From positions 930,001 through 994,000 of the forward strand of contig CAVPIA010000008.1 of assembly GCA_963704875.1 (NCBI GenBank): DNA of 64,000 bases, written 5' to 3'. Below the pieces are notes generated by a model. That model was not told the origin of the DNA and ran no database searches. It saw nothing but the letters and a program-made list of their open reading frames with translations. Shown one piece after another: positions 1-9,341 of the stretch (position 1 is the stretch's first letter; each line of letters opens with the position of its first letter). Made by a program: the position numbers and the translations under genes. The DNA comes from CAMYOC01 sp963704875 (GTDB lineage: Bacteria > Pseudomonadota > Gammaproteobacteria > Steroidobacterales > XN24).

Positions 1-2331
1 GTTATCGAGGATGCAGAGACGTTTCGCGCCGTCTTCTACGGACTGGGTGCTGACGGAACCGTAAGTGCCAATAAAAACAGCATCAAAATTATCGGCGAGG
101 ACCCGACCCGATACGCGCAGGGCTATTTCGTCTATGACTCAAAGAAGTCCGGCTCGAAAACCGTCTCCCATCTGCGTTTTGGACCACGCCCGATCCGCTC
201 AAGCTATCTGGTGCAGGCCGCGAATTTCATCGGCTGCCATCAGTTCGATTTTGTCAGCAGTATGGATGTTCTCGGGCTCGCAGCGCCGGGCGCGACATTT
301 CTGCTGAACAGCCCATACAACGCAGAGGAAGTATGGGCACATCTGCCGGCGCCGGTGCGCGACACGATTCGCGACAAGCGCCTCGATTTCCATGTGATTG
401 ACGCGTTCGCGGTGGCCGCAGCGGCCGGCCTGGGGCGCCGTATCAACACCGTGATGCAGGTCGGCTTTTTTGCCCTTTCAGATGTCATGCCGATCGATGC
501 CGCGATGGAGCAGATAAAGGCGGCGATCAAGAAAAGCTATCAACGCAAAGGCGCGGAACTCGTGCGGCGAAATTTTGCCGCGGTCGATGCGGCCCGTGCG
601 GCGATCCAAAAAGTTCTACCGCCGACCGTTGAAGAACAGGCACCTCCGGGGCGGGCGCCGGTTGCGGCCAACGCCCCTGATTTTGTCAAACAGGTGACTG
701 CAATGATGATCGCCGGCCGCGGAGACGAACTGCCGGTCAGCGCGTTGCCAGTAGACGGGACCTGGCCGAGTGGTACCTCGGCCTGGGAGCTCCGTGACCT
801 GAGCACCCAGGTTCCACTGTGGGAGCCGGACCTGTGCATACAGTGCGGCAATTGCAGCCTGGTGTGTCCGCATGGCGTTATCCGGTCGCGCTTTTATCAC
901 CAGTCAAACCTGGATCGAGCCCCAGACGGCTTCCGCTCTGCGCCGCTCCATGGTCGGGGTTACCCGGATATCCGCTACACCCTGCAGATCCACCCCGATC
1001 ACTGCACCGGCTGCACCCTGTGCGTGGACGCTTGCCCGGCGCGCAGTGGTGAGCAGTCCGGCAAGCGCGCGATCAACATGGTGGACAAGGCGCCGGTGTT
1101 GGATCAGGAGCGCTCGAGCCTGCACTTCTTCGAATCCTTGCCCGAGGTGGATCGGGGCAGAATCGACTTCAGCACCGTGCGCGGCGTCCAGCATCTGGAA
1201 CCGCTGTTCCAGTTTTCGGGCGCCTGCTCCGGCTGCGGAGAGACCCCATATCTGAAGCTGGTCTCGCAATTATTTGGAGACCGCGCGGTGATTGCCAATG
1301 CCACCGGCTGTTCATCGATATACGGCGGCAATCTGCCCACCACGCCCTGGTCAGCCAACAACGAAGGCCGTGGCCCTGCCTGGTCGAATTCTCTGTTTGA
1401 AGACAACGCGGAGTTCGGATTCGGATTCCGCCTCAGCGCTGACACCCACCGACAGCAGGCCGAGGAATTGCTCGGAAGATTGCGATCGGACCTGGGCGAT
1501 GACCTGGTCAATGATCTGCTCAATGCCAATCAGATCGAGGAATCAGAGATACGCATTCAGCGTCTTCGGGTGGACGCGCTTCGACAGAAGCTCGCGGAGC
1601 TGCCTTCAGCGAACGCACGCCAGTTGGAATCGGTCGCGGATCATCTGGTCCGCCGCAGCGTCTGGATCGTCGGCGGCGATGGCTGGGCCTATGATATCGG
1701 CTACGGAGGTCTGGACCACGTGCTGTCTCTGGGTCGCGACGTGAATATCCTGGTGCTCGACACAGAGGTGTACTCCAACACCGGCGGCCAGGTTTCAAAA
1801 GCGACGCCGCTCGCAGCGGTCGCTAAATTCGCTGCCGGCGGCAAACCGACGCCGAAGAAGGATCTTGCATTGCAGGCCATCGCCTATGGCAACGTCTATG
1901 TGGCGCGCGTCGCAATGGGCGCCAACCCGCAGCAGACATTACTCGCCTTCCGCGAAGCGGAACGCTTTTCCGGCCCCTCGCTGATTCTCGCCTACAGCCA
2001 CTGTATCGCCCACGGCATCGACATGCGTTTCGGCATGCGACAGCAGAAGATGGCCGTGTCCAGCGGACACTGGCCGTTGCTACGATACAACCCGGTGGTA
2101 CGGGAGGAAGGTGGTAACCCGTTCATGCTCGATTCGCAACGCCCCGGAATCAAGCTCAAGGACTATGCCGAACGTGAATTGCGCTTCCGCATGCTGGCTG
2201 CCAGCAACCCTGCACAGGCCGAAAAACTGATGCGCGCCGCACAGCAGGATGTGGACGTGCGCTGGGGTATCTACGAGGAGATGGCGAATCGCGGTGACGC
2301 GAGCGTTCATTTCGCCAATCCCACAGGCTAA
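1..2331 (+). CDS. nifJ: pyruvate:ferredoxin/flavodoxin oxidoreductase, 3' part
   Basis: The reading frame is open from base 1, so the 5' end lies outside the window; 776 residues remain of a family usually near 1,180. The first residues (GLGADGTVSANKNS) match the 2-oxoacid oxidoreductase gamma region. Two ferredoxin-like [4Fe-4S] motifs follow, CIQCGNCSLVCP near base 835 and CTGCTLCVDACP near base 1006. The thiamine-diphosphate domain comes last, with SGACSGCGETPY, GDGWAYDIGYGG and DTEVYSNTGGQ. The enzyme oxidises pyruvate and CoA to acetyl-CoA and CO2 and passes low-potential electrons to ferredoxin or flavodoxin in the cytoplasm. The single-chain fused form is the NifJ/POR type. A dihydroorotate-dehydrogenase-like gene starts 30 bp downstream and is probably in the same operon. 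The enzyme is oxygen-sensitive in many organisms, which is notable next to an oxygen-requiring alkane hydroxylase in this window. Confidence 0.95.
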   Translation, partial: VIEDAETFRAVFYGLGADGTVSANKNSIKIIGEDPTRYAQGYFVYDSKKSGSKTVSHLRFGPRPIRSSYLVQAANFIGCHQFDFVSSMDVLGLAAPGATFLLNSPYNAEEVWAHLPAPVRDTIRDKRLDFHVIDAFAVAAAAGLGRRINTVMQVGFFALSDVMPIDAAMEQIKAAIKKSYQRKGAELVRRNFAAVDAARAAIQKVLPPTVEEQAPPGRAPVAANAPDFVKQVTAMMIAGRGDELPVSALPVDGTWPSGTSAWELRDLSTQVPLWEPDLCIQCGNCSLVCPHGVIRSRFYHQSNLDRAPDGFRSAPLHGRGYPDIRYTLQIHPDHCTGCTLCVDACPARSGEQSGKRAINMVDKAPVLDQERSSLHFFESLPEVDRGRIDFSTVRGVQHLEPLFQFSGACSGCGETPYLKLVSQLFGDRAVIANATGCSSIYGGNLPTTPWSANNEGRGPAWSNSLFEDNAEFGFGFRLSADTHRQQAEELLGRLRSDLGDDLVNDLLNANQIEESEIRIQRLRVDALRQKLAELPSANARQLESVADHLVRRSVWIVGGDGWAYDIGYGGLDHVLSLGRDVNILVLDTEVYSNTGGQVSKATPLAAVAKFAAGGKPTPKKDLALQAIAYGNVYVARVAMGANPQQTLLAFREAERFSGPSLILAYSHCIAHGIDMRFGMRQQKMAVSSGHWPLLRYNPVVREEGGNPFMLDSQRPGIKLKDYAERELRFRMLAASNPAQAEKLMRAAQQDVDVRWGIYEEMANRGDASVHFANPTG

Positions 2332-2361
2332 TCAGGAAAAACCGATTTCGAGGTACCGATC

Positions 2362-3369
2362 ATGGATTTAAGCACCGACTACCTGGGGCTGGAACTTGCA
2401 CATCCGATAATCGCCTCGGCCTCACCATTAACCGGCGACCTGGGCAACATCCGTCGCATGGAAGACGCCGGCGCGGCTGCCGTGGTGATGCACTCGCTGT
2501 TCGAGGAACAGATCCGCAAGGAGGCCGCGGCCATGGACACGCTGCTGTCGTCATCGGCAGACAGTTTCGGCGAGGCCTTGTCCTATTTCCCACCTCTTGG
2601 CGACTACCGCGCCAGTGAGGAGAGTTATCTGGAGACTCTGACCGCAGCCAGTGCCGCGGTCGACATCCCGGTTATCGCCAGCCTCAACGGCATCACCCCT
2701 ACTGGCTGGACCGGGCATGCGACGGCGATGGAGCAGGCGGGTGCCAGTGCAATCGAATTGAATATCTATTACATCGCGGCAGATGCCGCGGAATCCGGAC
2801 AACAAGTGGAAGCCCGTTATCTTGATATTGTGCGCGCGGTCAAGTCGGCCGTTTCCATCCCGGTCGCGGTCAAAGTCGGACCCTACTTCAGCGCGTTCAG
2901 CCACATGGCACATCAGATGGTGGGCGCCGGCGCCGACGGACTGGTGCTGTTCAACCGGTTTTATCAACCCAATTTCGATCTGCAACAGATGGCGGTGACC
3001 CGGGCTCTCGATCTCAGCCGGGCCGAGGAGATCCGGACTGGTTTGTTGTGGATATCGGTGCTCTACCAGAAACTCAGCGCATCGATCGCGGCGACGACCG
3101 GTGTGGAGACCCATACGGAGATCGTCAAATACCTGATGGCAGGCGCCGATGCGGTCATGACCACCTCAAGCCTGCTCAGACACGGGATCGGATACCTGGG
3201 CGAATTGCGCGATGACCTGGACGACTGGATGGAACGACATGGTTTCGCCAGCCTCGCGCCGCTGCGCGGCAGCATGAGCCTGTCCCGGGTGTCGGACCCC
3301 TCTGCCTTCGAGCGTGCAAATTACATCCGCATGCTGGAAGAGTTTGAACCAGAGCACACATCGGCCTGA
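2362..3369 (+). CDS. dihydroorotate dehydrogenase-like protein (nifJ partner)
   Basis: A 335-residue flavoprotein-type TIM barrel beginning MDLSTDYLGLELAHPIIASA and carrying SPLTGDLGNIRRMEDAG, IELNIYY and VAVKVGPYFSAF. These are typical of the DHODH-like proteins annotated next to nifJ in many bacteria. The start ATG lies 30 bp after the nifJ stop, so both are probably cotranscribed. It differs from pyrimidine-pathway PyrD and its substrate is not known. By context it may exchange electrons with the oxidoreductase or with its ferredoxin/flavodoxin. The family call is firm and the function is not. Confidence 0.85.
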   Translation: MDLSTDYLGLELAHPIIASASPLTGDLGNIRRMEDAGAAAVVMHSLFEEQIRKEAAAMDTLLSSSADSFGEALSYFPPLGDYRASEESYLETLTAASAAVDIPVIASLNGITPTGWTGHATAMEQAGASAIELNIYYIAADAAESGQQVEARYLDIVRAVKSAVSIPVAVKVGPYFSAFSHMAHQMVGAGADGLVLFNRFYQPNFDLQQMAVTRALDLSRAEEIRTGLLWISVLYQKLSASIAATTGVETHTEIVKYLMAGADAVMTTSSLLRHGIGYLGELRDDLDDWMERHGFASLAPLRGSMSLSRVSDPSAFERANYIRMLEEFEPEHTSA

Positions 3370-3448
3370 GCCTGTCGCATGGATCTCTGCGGCAGCAAGA
3401 TCGCCGCATTGTTCTTCGCGCCGCACCTTCTCGCCCATTGCCGGCGCT

Positions 3449-3487
3449 TGAACCTATCGGCTGAACTTATCGCTTGAACTTATCGCT
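3449..3487. repeat. 13-bp tandem repeat, three copies
   Basis: Three consecutive 13-bp units start at 3449, 3462 and 3475. The unit is TGAACTTATCGCT; the first copy has two changes and the last two are identical. The array spans the stop codon of the minus-strand SDR gene, so it sits exactly at a gene end. Confidence 0.85.
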
Positions 3488-4322
3488 TGATTGGGCCGAC
3501 CCGCTGGCGCATACGCTGCACCTCGCGCCCGCGTTTTTGCAGTACCCGGGTCAACAGGTCTGCAAATCTCGGGAACAAGCCAGCCAGCTTCGCCTGCAGG
3601 CCGCGGCTAAACGGGATCGTGACCTCCCTGGGTTTGCGCGGCAGGATGCGACTGAAGATCACACGTTCGATATCGTGGACCGTCAGGATCTCGCCGCCGG
3701 AAAAGGTCAGCGCAGCCTCCTCATAGCCTTCCTGCTGCACGAGCATCGGTGTCTCGATCGCATCCGGACAAATGACCGTGACATAAACGCCCTTCGATAT
3801 TAATTCGCGGGCCAGCACCGCCGAATAGGCGCGGACCGCAAACTTGCTTGCGCTGTACAGGCCAATGCCGGAGACCGGGGCGATTCCGGCAAGCGATGCG
3901 AAGTTGATGATGTGGCCATGGCCCGCTGAAGTCATCTGGCGAGCGGCTGTGCGGCATCCGTAGGCAACGCCCTTGAAATTGACATCGATATGCCGGTCTA
4001 TGTCACTCACGGCAGCCTCGACCAGCCAACCGGGATGGATCATGCCGGCGACATTCATCAGCACATCCAGACGCTGCCAGCGCAAGAGCAATTCGCGTAA
4101 ACCGCTGTCCCAGGCTTCCGCGTCGCTTACGTCGTGCCGGCGCAGTAGCACGCGCTCGGTCGGCCAGTCGCGGCCACGCGCTGCGCGACGCAGGCCATCA
4201 AGGTTTACGTCGGTTGCCATCACCCGGGCGCCGCGGCGGAGCAGGCAGTCGCTCAGATGGGTGCCGACACCGCTGGCAGCGCCGGTGACCCAGAAAACCT
4301 GTTCACTAATAGGCATATTCAT
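3480..4322 (-). CDS. SDR family NAD(P)-dependent oxidoreductase
   Basis: A 280-residue classical short-chain dehydrogenase/reductase. The cofactor motif TGAASGVG is at residues 13-20, NVAG near 90-93, the catalytic Ser in INFASLAG near 143, and the YSASK motif puts Tyr156 and Lys160 in the expected places. The last 40 residues are rich in Arg and Lys, a tail often seen in SDRs that act on lipid or hydrophobic alcohols. It stands alone, convergent with the upstream oxidoreductase pair and divergent from feoAB. The substrate cannot be told from the sequence. Confidence 0.88.
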   Translation of the reverse strand: MNMPISEQVFWVTGAASGVGTHLSDCLLRRGARVMATDVNLDGLRRAARGRDWPTERVLLRRHDVSDAEAWDSGLRELLLRWQRLDVLMNVAGMIHPGWLVEAAVSDIDRHIDVNFKGVAYGCRTAARQMTSAGHGHIINFASLAGIAPVSGIGLYSASKFAVRAYSAVLARELISKGVYVTVICPDAIETPMLVQQEGYEEAALTFSGGEILTVHDIERVIFSRILPRKPREVTIPFSRGLQAKLAGLFPRFADLLTRVLQKRGREVQRMRQRVGPIKR

Positions 4323-4389
4323 ATTGTTGGGCGCAGATGGTACGGATAGATGCCGAAGATGGACAGGGCGGCGGTTTTGACTCAGATCA

Positions 4390-4447
4390 TTGCCTTAGCG
4401 GGTGGGAGCGATTATAAATAGCACCAGAAATGAGAATTATTCTCATA
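4390..4447 (+). promoter_or_regulatory. feoAB promoter with Fur box
   Basis: A sigma-70-like promoter is visible: TTGCCT at 4390-4395, a 17-bp spacer, and TATAAA at 4413-4418. Just downstream, at 4430-4446, is the perfect inverted repeat ATGAGAATTATTCTCAT, which closely matches the 19-bp Fur box. It would cover the transcription start. Fur with Fe(II) bound here should block feoAB when iron is plentiful. Confidence 0.85.
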
Positions 4448-4469
4448 AACCGGTTTAGGGCAAGCATTG

Positions 4470-4700
4470 ATGACCAGTTTGGACCAGTTGGAAGAGGGCG
4501 CGAAAGCCACTTTGATCGCCGTTGACGGCCAGTCGACCTTGCGCCGGCGATTGATGGAAATGGGTCTGTTGCCAGGCACCCCATTGCAGCTGATAAGACG
4601 CCTCGATCTTGGTGGTGTGCTTGAACTCGAAGTTCGCCGCTCGCGTCTGTCGCTGCGGCATGCTGAAGCCACCCACCTGCATGTAATCGCGACTGCCTGA
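4470..4700 (+). CDS. feoA: ferrous iron transport protein A
   Basis: A 76-residue SH3-like FeoA protein (DQLEEGAKATLIAVDG, LRRRLMEMGLLPGTPLQLIRR). FeoA is a small cytoplasmic partner that binds or modulates FeoB. I chose the ATG at 4470, with AGGG nine bases upstream; a TTG directly before it would add one residue. It is the first gene of the Fur-controlled operon. The feoB start follows eight bases after the feoA stop, so the two are probably translationally coupled. No feoC is visible. Confidence 0.93.
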   Translation: MTSLDQLEEGAKATLIAVDGQSTLRRRLMEMGLLPGTPLQLIRRLDLGGVLELEVRRSRLSLRHAEATHLHVIATA

Positions 4701-4708
4701 GGTTCCAC

Positions 4709-6925
4709 TTGCAGTCCGCCACGACATCGACGGCGCCGACGATCGTCCTCGCCGGCAACCCCAATACGGGCAAATCGACGGTTTTCAATCAACTGACGGG
4801 CGGCCGCGCCCGAATCGGCAACTACCCCGGGATTACCGTTGAGCGCAGCATCGGCAGAATCATGCTGCCGGGCGGCCGTCTGGCTTCGGTACAGGACTCG
4901 CCGGGGACTTACAGCCTGGCGGCGCGCAGCAGCGAGGAACTGCTAGCGCTGGAGTCGATCGCCGGTATTGCCCCATTGCCGCGGCCGGACCTGGTTGTGG
5001 TGACTGTCGACGCTTCACAGCTGAGCCGCAACCTGTATCTGGTGCTGCAGATAATCGAAATGCGGGTACCGGTGATCGTCGCGCTGAACATGACAGACAC
5101 GCTCGAAAAGAGCGGTCAGCAAATCGATGTCGGCATCCTGGAAAAGCAACTCGGGGTACCTGTTGTGCCGATGATGGCGCGAAGTGGTCGTGGTCTGGGC
5201 GATCTGGTGGGCGCCATAACACGGGTGCTTGATGATCCCGCGATCGCGCTGCCGGGCTGGCGCTGGGTGCCTGATTCGAGTGCGCTGCTCGATGATCTGC
5301 AGACCCTTGAAACCACGATTCCGGAGTCGTGGCACCAGAATTGCGACGATCGGCGCCGGGCACTGGCGCTCTGGTCGTTACTTTCGATCGATGCCGAGCA
5401 CACCCTTGAAGAGGTTCCGGATTCAGTGAGCCAGGGGGCGGCGAGCTGCCGTCTCGCCGCCGAAGCAGCTGGCCGTGATCTGGACCGCGAGATCATCGAA
5501 GGTCGTTATCAGTGGATCGATCGTTGTGTATCGCGCTGTTTGCACGAGGACGCCCGGCACCTGTCAGTGACCGACCGGGTTGACCGGGTGCTGCTCCATC
5601 CGGCCCTGGGCCTGATCCTGTTTTTGGCGATGATGACCCTCGTATTTCAGGCATTGTTTACCGGTGCTGACCCGCTGATCGGTCTGATCGAGTCGGGCGT
5701 GGCCTGGGTCGGTGGCACCGTCGGCTCGGCACTGGGCCCGGGTCTCTTCACCGAATTCCTGGTTAACGGCGTGATCGACGGAGTCGGTGCCTTCGTGGTT
5801 TTCCTGCCGCAGATCCTGATGCTGTTTCTGTTTATCGGTCTGATGGAAGACAGCGGCTATATGGCCAGGGTGGCGGTGCTGATGGATCGCGTGATGAAGA
5901 GCATGGGACTGCATGGCCGCGCCTTCGTGCCGATGTTGTCGGGCTATGCCTGCGCGGTGCCGGCGATCATGGCGACCCGCACCATGGAGCGGCGACGTGA
6001 CCGCCTGCTGACGATGATGGCGCTGCCGTTGATGACCTGCTCAGCGCGCTTGCCGGTGTATGGGCTGTTGATTGCGGCCATGGTTCCCCCATGGCAGGAA
6101 GCCGGCTTCGTACAGGGTTTGCTGATGTCGTTCATGTACCTGTTTGGCACCGCGATGGCTTTGATCGTGGCCTGGGTGCTGAGCAAGACGATGCTCCGTG
6201 GCAGCTATATCCCGCTGGTGATAGAGATGCCCCCCTATCGCCTGCCGCACTGGTCATCGGTATGGCGCATGGTCCTGCGCCGGGTCGGAGATTTCATGAA
6301 GACCGCGGGCACCATCATCCTGATCGGCTCGATCGTCATCTGGGCGCTGTTGAGTTTTCCGCGCGACGCACAGATCGAAGCGCCGTTTGATCAACAAAAG
6401 CAGGCCATAGAGCAACAGTTGTCGCAGGAGATGTCTCCCGCCGACGAGGCCGAACTGATCGAACGCCTGGGACGCATCGAAGCCGAACGGGCAGGTGCCA
6501 TGACCCGGCACAGTTACGCGGGTCGCCTGGGGCACGCGATCGAGCCGTTGATCGAGCCACTCGGTTTCGACTGGAAGATCGGCGTGGGCATCATCAGCGC
6601 TTTTGCGGCCCGTGAAGTGTTCGTCAGCACAATGGGCGTTGTCTTCGGCATCGGCGAGGATGTGGACGAGGAATCGGAAGATCTGCGCTCGAAAATATGG
6701 TCGGATAAGTGGCCTGATGGTCGTCAGGTCTTTACCCCGCTGGTATGCATGTCGCTGATGGTGTTTTTTGCCCTCGCCTGTCAGTGCATGAGCACGCTGG
6801 CGGTGGTCAAGCGAGAGACCGGTGGATGGTCCTGGCCTGCTTTCATGTTCGCGTACATGACGGTCCTCGCCTGGGTCGCCAGCTTTCTGGTGTTCCAGAC
6901 CGGTACGCTGCTCGGCTATTCCTGA
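4709..6925 (+). CDS. feoB: ferrous iron transporter B
   Basis: A 738-residue inner-membrane Fe(II) transporter. The N-terminal G domain shows G1 GNPNTGKST (residues 16-24), G3 DSPG (63-66) and G4 NMTD (127-130). A helical linker follows, then a polytopic membrane region with Gate-type segments (GYACAVPAIMATRTMERRRDR; FAAREVFVSTMGVVFGIG). Translation starts at a TTG with GAGG just upstream, overlapping the end of feoA. The gene lies in the Fur-controlled feoAB operon. Its last 10 bases overlap the end of the convergent alkB gene. Confidence 0.96.
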   Translation: MQSATTSTAPTIVLAGNPNTGKSTVFNQLTGGRARIGNYPGITVERSIGRIMLPGGRLASVQDSPGTYSLAARSSEELLALESIAGIAPLPRPDLVVVTVDASQLSRNLYLVLQIIEMRVPVIVALNMTDTLEKSGQQIDVGILEKQLGVPVVPMMARSGRGLGDLVGAITRVLDDPAIALPGWRWVPDSSALLDDLQTLETTIPESWHQNCDDRRRALALWSLLSIDAEHTLEEVPDSVSQGAASCRLAAEAAGRDLDREIIEGRYQWIDRCVSRCLHEDARHLSVTDRVDRVLLHPALGLILFLAMMTLVFQALFTGADPLIGLIESGVAWVGGTVGSALGPGLFTEFLVNGVIDGVGAFVVFLPQILMLFLFIGLMEDSGYMARVAVLMDRVMKSMGLHGRAFVPMLSGYACAVPAIMATRTMERRRDRLLTMMALPLMTCSARLPVYGLLIAAMVPPWQEAGFVQGLLMSFMYLFGTAMALIVAWVLSKTMLRGSYIPLVIEMPPYRLPHWSSVWRMVLRRVGDFMKTAGTIILIGSIVIWALLSFPRDAQIEAPFDQQKQAIEQQLSQEMSPADEAELIERLGRIEAERAGAMTRHSYAGRLGHAIEPLIEPLGFDWKIGVGIISAFAAREVFVSTMGVVFGIGEDVDEESEDLRSKIWSDKWPDGRQVFTPLVCMSLMVFFALACQCMSTLAVVKRETGGWSWPAFMFAYMTVLAWVASFLVFQTGTLLGYS

Positions 6926-8100
6926 GCCGCGGCTTTATCAGCGAGTCCGTAGCGAGCGACCAGACGGTCCCTGCGGGCTGGATCAAGGTTGATTCTCGCG
7001 GCGTCATATCCGGCGTGATCCAGCACCCGGGGGTCCATCACTCTGAACCAGAGCGGCGGTAAGTACGCCAGCAAATACATGCCGAAGTATCCGGACGGCA
7101 ACTGTGGCGCTTCATCGAAGTGACGCAAAGCCTGATAACGTCGCGCCGCATGGGCGTGATGGTCGGAGTGTCGCTGCAGCTGATACAGCAGGATATTGGA
7201 CAATACGTGATTGCTGTTCCAGGAATGCTCCGGCCGGGGACGCTCATAACGGCCGTCGGCCGTCTTCTGCCGCAGCAGACCGTAGTGCTCGATGTAGTTG
7301 GCCGCTGACAGCAGTGAGTAGGCCACCACAGCCTGCACCAGCAAGAGCGGCAATACGCCTGCGCCCAACCACACCAGCAAGCCACCCCACACAACCGCGG
7401 TGAGTATCGCTGTCTGCAGGATCTGATTGTGTATTGACCAGCTCTCCCGGTGCTCGCGGGCCAGCCTCGCCTGCTCCAGACGCCAGGCACGCATCAGTGC
7501 ACCAGGAATCTCACGGACCATAAAGCGATAGTAGCTTTCGCCAAGCCGGGCTGAGGCCGGATCTTCCGGGGTCGCCACATCCCGATGATGGCCTTGATTG
7601 TGCTCGATACAGAAGTGGCCGTAAGCCGCTGGCGCCAGCGCCAGTTGCGCCATGCGTCGCTCTGTGACGCTGCGCTTGTGGCCGAGTTCGTGTCCCACAT
7701 TGATACCAACGCCTGCGGTCCAGCCGATGGCGATGGCAATACCGAGATAGCCGTACCAGCTGAGATCAGCGTTCATCGCATACCAGGCCCCCGCCACGAG
7801 CGTCAGATACAGCAGAGGCACCGACAGATACACAACCCGGCGATAGAACGGATCTGCTTCCAGCGATGGCACGTCGCTTTCCGCAGGGTTGCTGCGATCC
7901 GCGCCGATCACGGCGTCGGCGAGGGGCAACAAGACGTAGAGAACGAGCGTCGGTACGAACAGCCACAGGTCAGACCCCAGCGCCTCACGCAAGCCGATGC
8001 CGACAAACGGCATCAGGGTCAGGCCGCTTGCCAGCAGCCAGCCGAGCCGGCGGTGATCTACGAATGTCGCGGTCTGGGGTGTCAGGGTGGTTGTATTCAT
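6916..8100 (-). CDS. alkB: alkane 1-monooxygenase
   Basis: A 394-residue integral-membrane non-haem di-iron hydroxylase. The histidine boxes of the AlkB family are present: HELGHK, EHNQGHHRDVATPEDPA and LQRHSDHHAHAARRYQ, plus the signature NYIEHYGLLR. Several hydrophobic helices precede and separate them. It hydroxylates the terminal carbon of n-alkanes using O2 and electrons from rubredoxin; no rubredoxin or rubredoxin reductase is encoded in the window. I chose the internal ATG at 8100 (MNTTTLTP) because the 26-residue upstream extension is arginine-rich and unlike AlkB starts. An AraC-type regulator is transcribed divergently. Confidence 0.95.
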   Translation of the reverse strand: MNTTTLTPQTATFVDHRRLGWLLASGLTLMPFVGIGLREALGSDLWLFVPTLVLYVLLPLADAVIGADRSNPAESDVPSLEADPFYRRVVYLSVPLLYLTLVAGAWYAMNADLSWYGYLGIAIAIGWTAGVGINVGHELGHKRSVTERRMAQLALAPAAYGHFCIEHNQGHHRDVATPEDPASARLGESYYRFMVREIPGALMRAWRLEQARLAREHRESWSIHNQILQTAILTAVVWGGLLVWLGAGVLPLLLVQAVVAYSLLSAANYIEHYGLLRQKTADGRYERPRPEHSWNSNHVLSNILLYQLQRHSDHHAHAARRYQALRHFDEAPQLPSGYFGMYLLAYLPPLWFRVMDPRVLDHAGYDAARINLDPARRDRLVARYGLADKAAAQE

Positions 8101-8291
8101 GCTGGCACTCTCGCGGTGTCTGGCGGTGTCTGGCGGTTTCGCATACGGATTGGCATGGCAATTCATTGTCCAAACCACGGGTCAATGATAGAAGCGCGCG
8201 CAACACTGGACGATGTTTCGGCAGACGCGTATTTTTGTTATTTTCGGCCACACTCCGTCACTGAGACGCCAGGACTCGCGGGTCCAGACCT

Positions 8292-9341
8292 TTGAAATCC
8301 TACCCACACGGTTCATTGCGCGAACGACAGCAACCGGCCATAGGCGTTGTGGTGCTGGTCCAGTTATTGCGCGAGTTCGATCAGGATCCGGACCCTTTGC
8401 TGGCCGCCGAAGGTTTGCCCGCCAGCCACGAATTGTCCTGTCACAGGACAGTGGCTGCGAGTCGTGAGCTGGGCTTCATCCAGCGCGTTGTCGATCTGGG
8501 TCTTGACCCGGAACTCGGTTTGCTGGCCGGTCAGCGGCACCATTTCGGCGTCTTCGGCATGTGGGGGATGGCCATTGTCAGCAGCGAGACCGTAAGGGAC
8601 GCCATCCGGCTGGGTTTGCGCTATATCGACCTGACCCATACCTTCCTCCACTGGTCGTTTGCCAATAGCCGGGAGGGCCCCATGCTGAGCCTCAGGCAAA
8701 GATGGGAGCTGGCCGGCGCACGGCGCTTCGTATTCGAACGCGACCTCGCCGCAGCAGCAACCTTGCTGGTGGATCTGCTGGGTAAACCGCAGGCGCTGGC
8801 CAGGATCGCGCTGCCGTATCCTGCCCCGGGGACTCTGCGTCGATATCAGGAGATCTTCGCCTGCGAGCTGCTGTTTGACCGACCCGATGCGGAAATCATG
8901 CTGCACCCGGAGTGGCTGGATGCGCGGCCGATCCAGGCGAATCCAATGGCTGCACATCTGGCCGAAGAACAGTGCCAGCAACTGGTCGCGCAGATGAGCG
9001 GGGCTGGCAGCACCGTGCAGGCGGTGCGCGAGATATTGATGGCGCAACCCGGACAATTTGCCACGCTGGATCAGGTCGCGTTGCGACTGAAGACATCGGC
9101 GCGAAGCCTGCGCCGCAAGCTTGCCGCCGAATCGAGCTCATACCGCAAGGTACTGGGTCAGGTAAGAGAAACGCTGGCAAAAGCATATCTGCGGGACACC
9201 AGTCTGACGATAGAAGAAATCGCGGCGCGGCTGAACTACAGCGACGCCGCCAACTTCAGCCATGCTTTTCAGCGCTGGAGCGGCACCGCCCCTGGCCGCT
9301 ACCGGGCCGACTCAGGGATCAACGCACGTAGACAGCCTTGA
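8292..9341 (+). CDS. AraC family transcriptional regulator
   Basis: A 349-residue protein with an N-terminal ligand-binding region of the OruR/arabinose-binding type and a C-terminal AraC double helix-turn-helix. The latter is seen in LKTSARSLRRKLAAESSSYRK and LTIEEIAARLNYSDAANFSHAFQRW. It is divergent from alkB, and AraC/XylS-type activators (for example AlkR) are known to control alkB elsewhere, so it probably responds to alkanes or their oxidation products. The start is uncertain: the TTG at 8292 is the first candidate after an in-frame stop at 8262, and a GTG near 8346 would also work. Its last 23 bases overlap the convergent dehydrogenase gene. Confidence 0.88.
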   Translation: MKSYPHGSLRERQQPAIGVVVLVQLLREFDQDPDPLLAAEGLPASHELSCHRTVAASRELGFIQRVVDLGLDPELGLLAGQRHHFGVFGMWGMAIVSSETVRDAIRLGLRYIDLTHTFLHWSFANSREGPMLSLRQRWELAGARRFVFERDLAAAATLLVDLLGKPQALARIALPYPAPGTLRRYQEIFACELLFDRPDAEIMLHPEWLDARPIQANPMAAHLAEEQCQQLVAQMSGAGSTVQAVREILMAQPGQFATLDQVALRLKTSARSLRRKLAAESSSYRKVLGQVRETLAKAYLRDTSLTIEEIAARLNYSDAANFSHAFQRWSGTAPGRYRADSGINARRQP

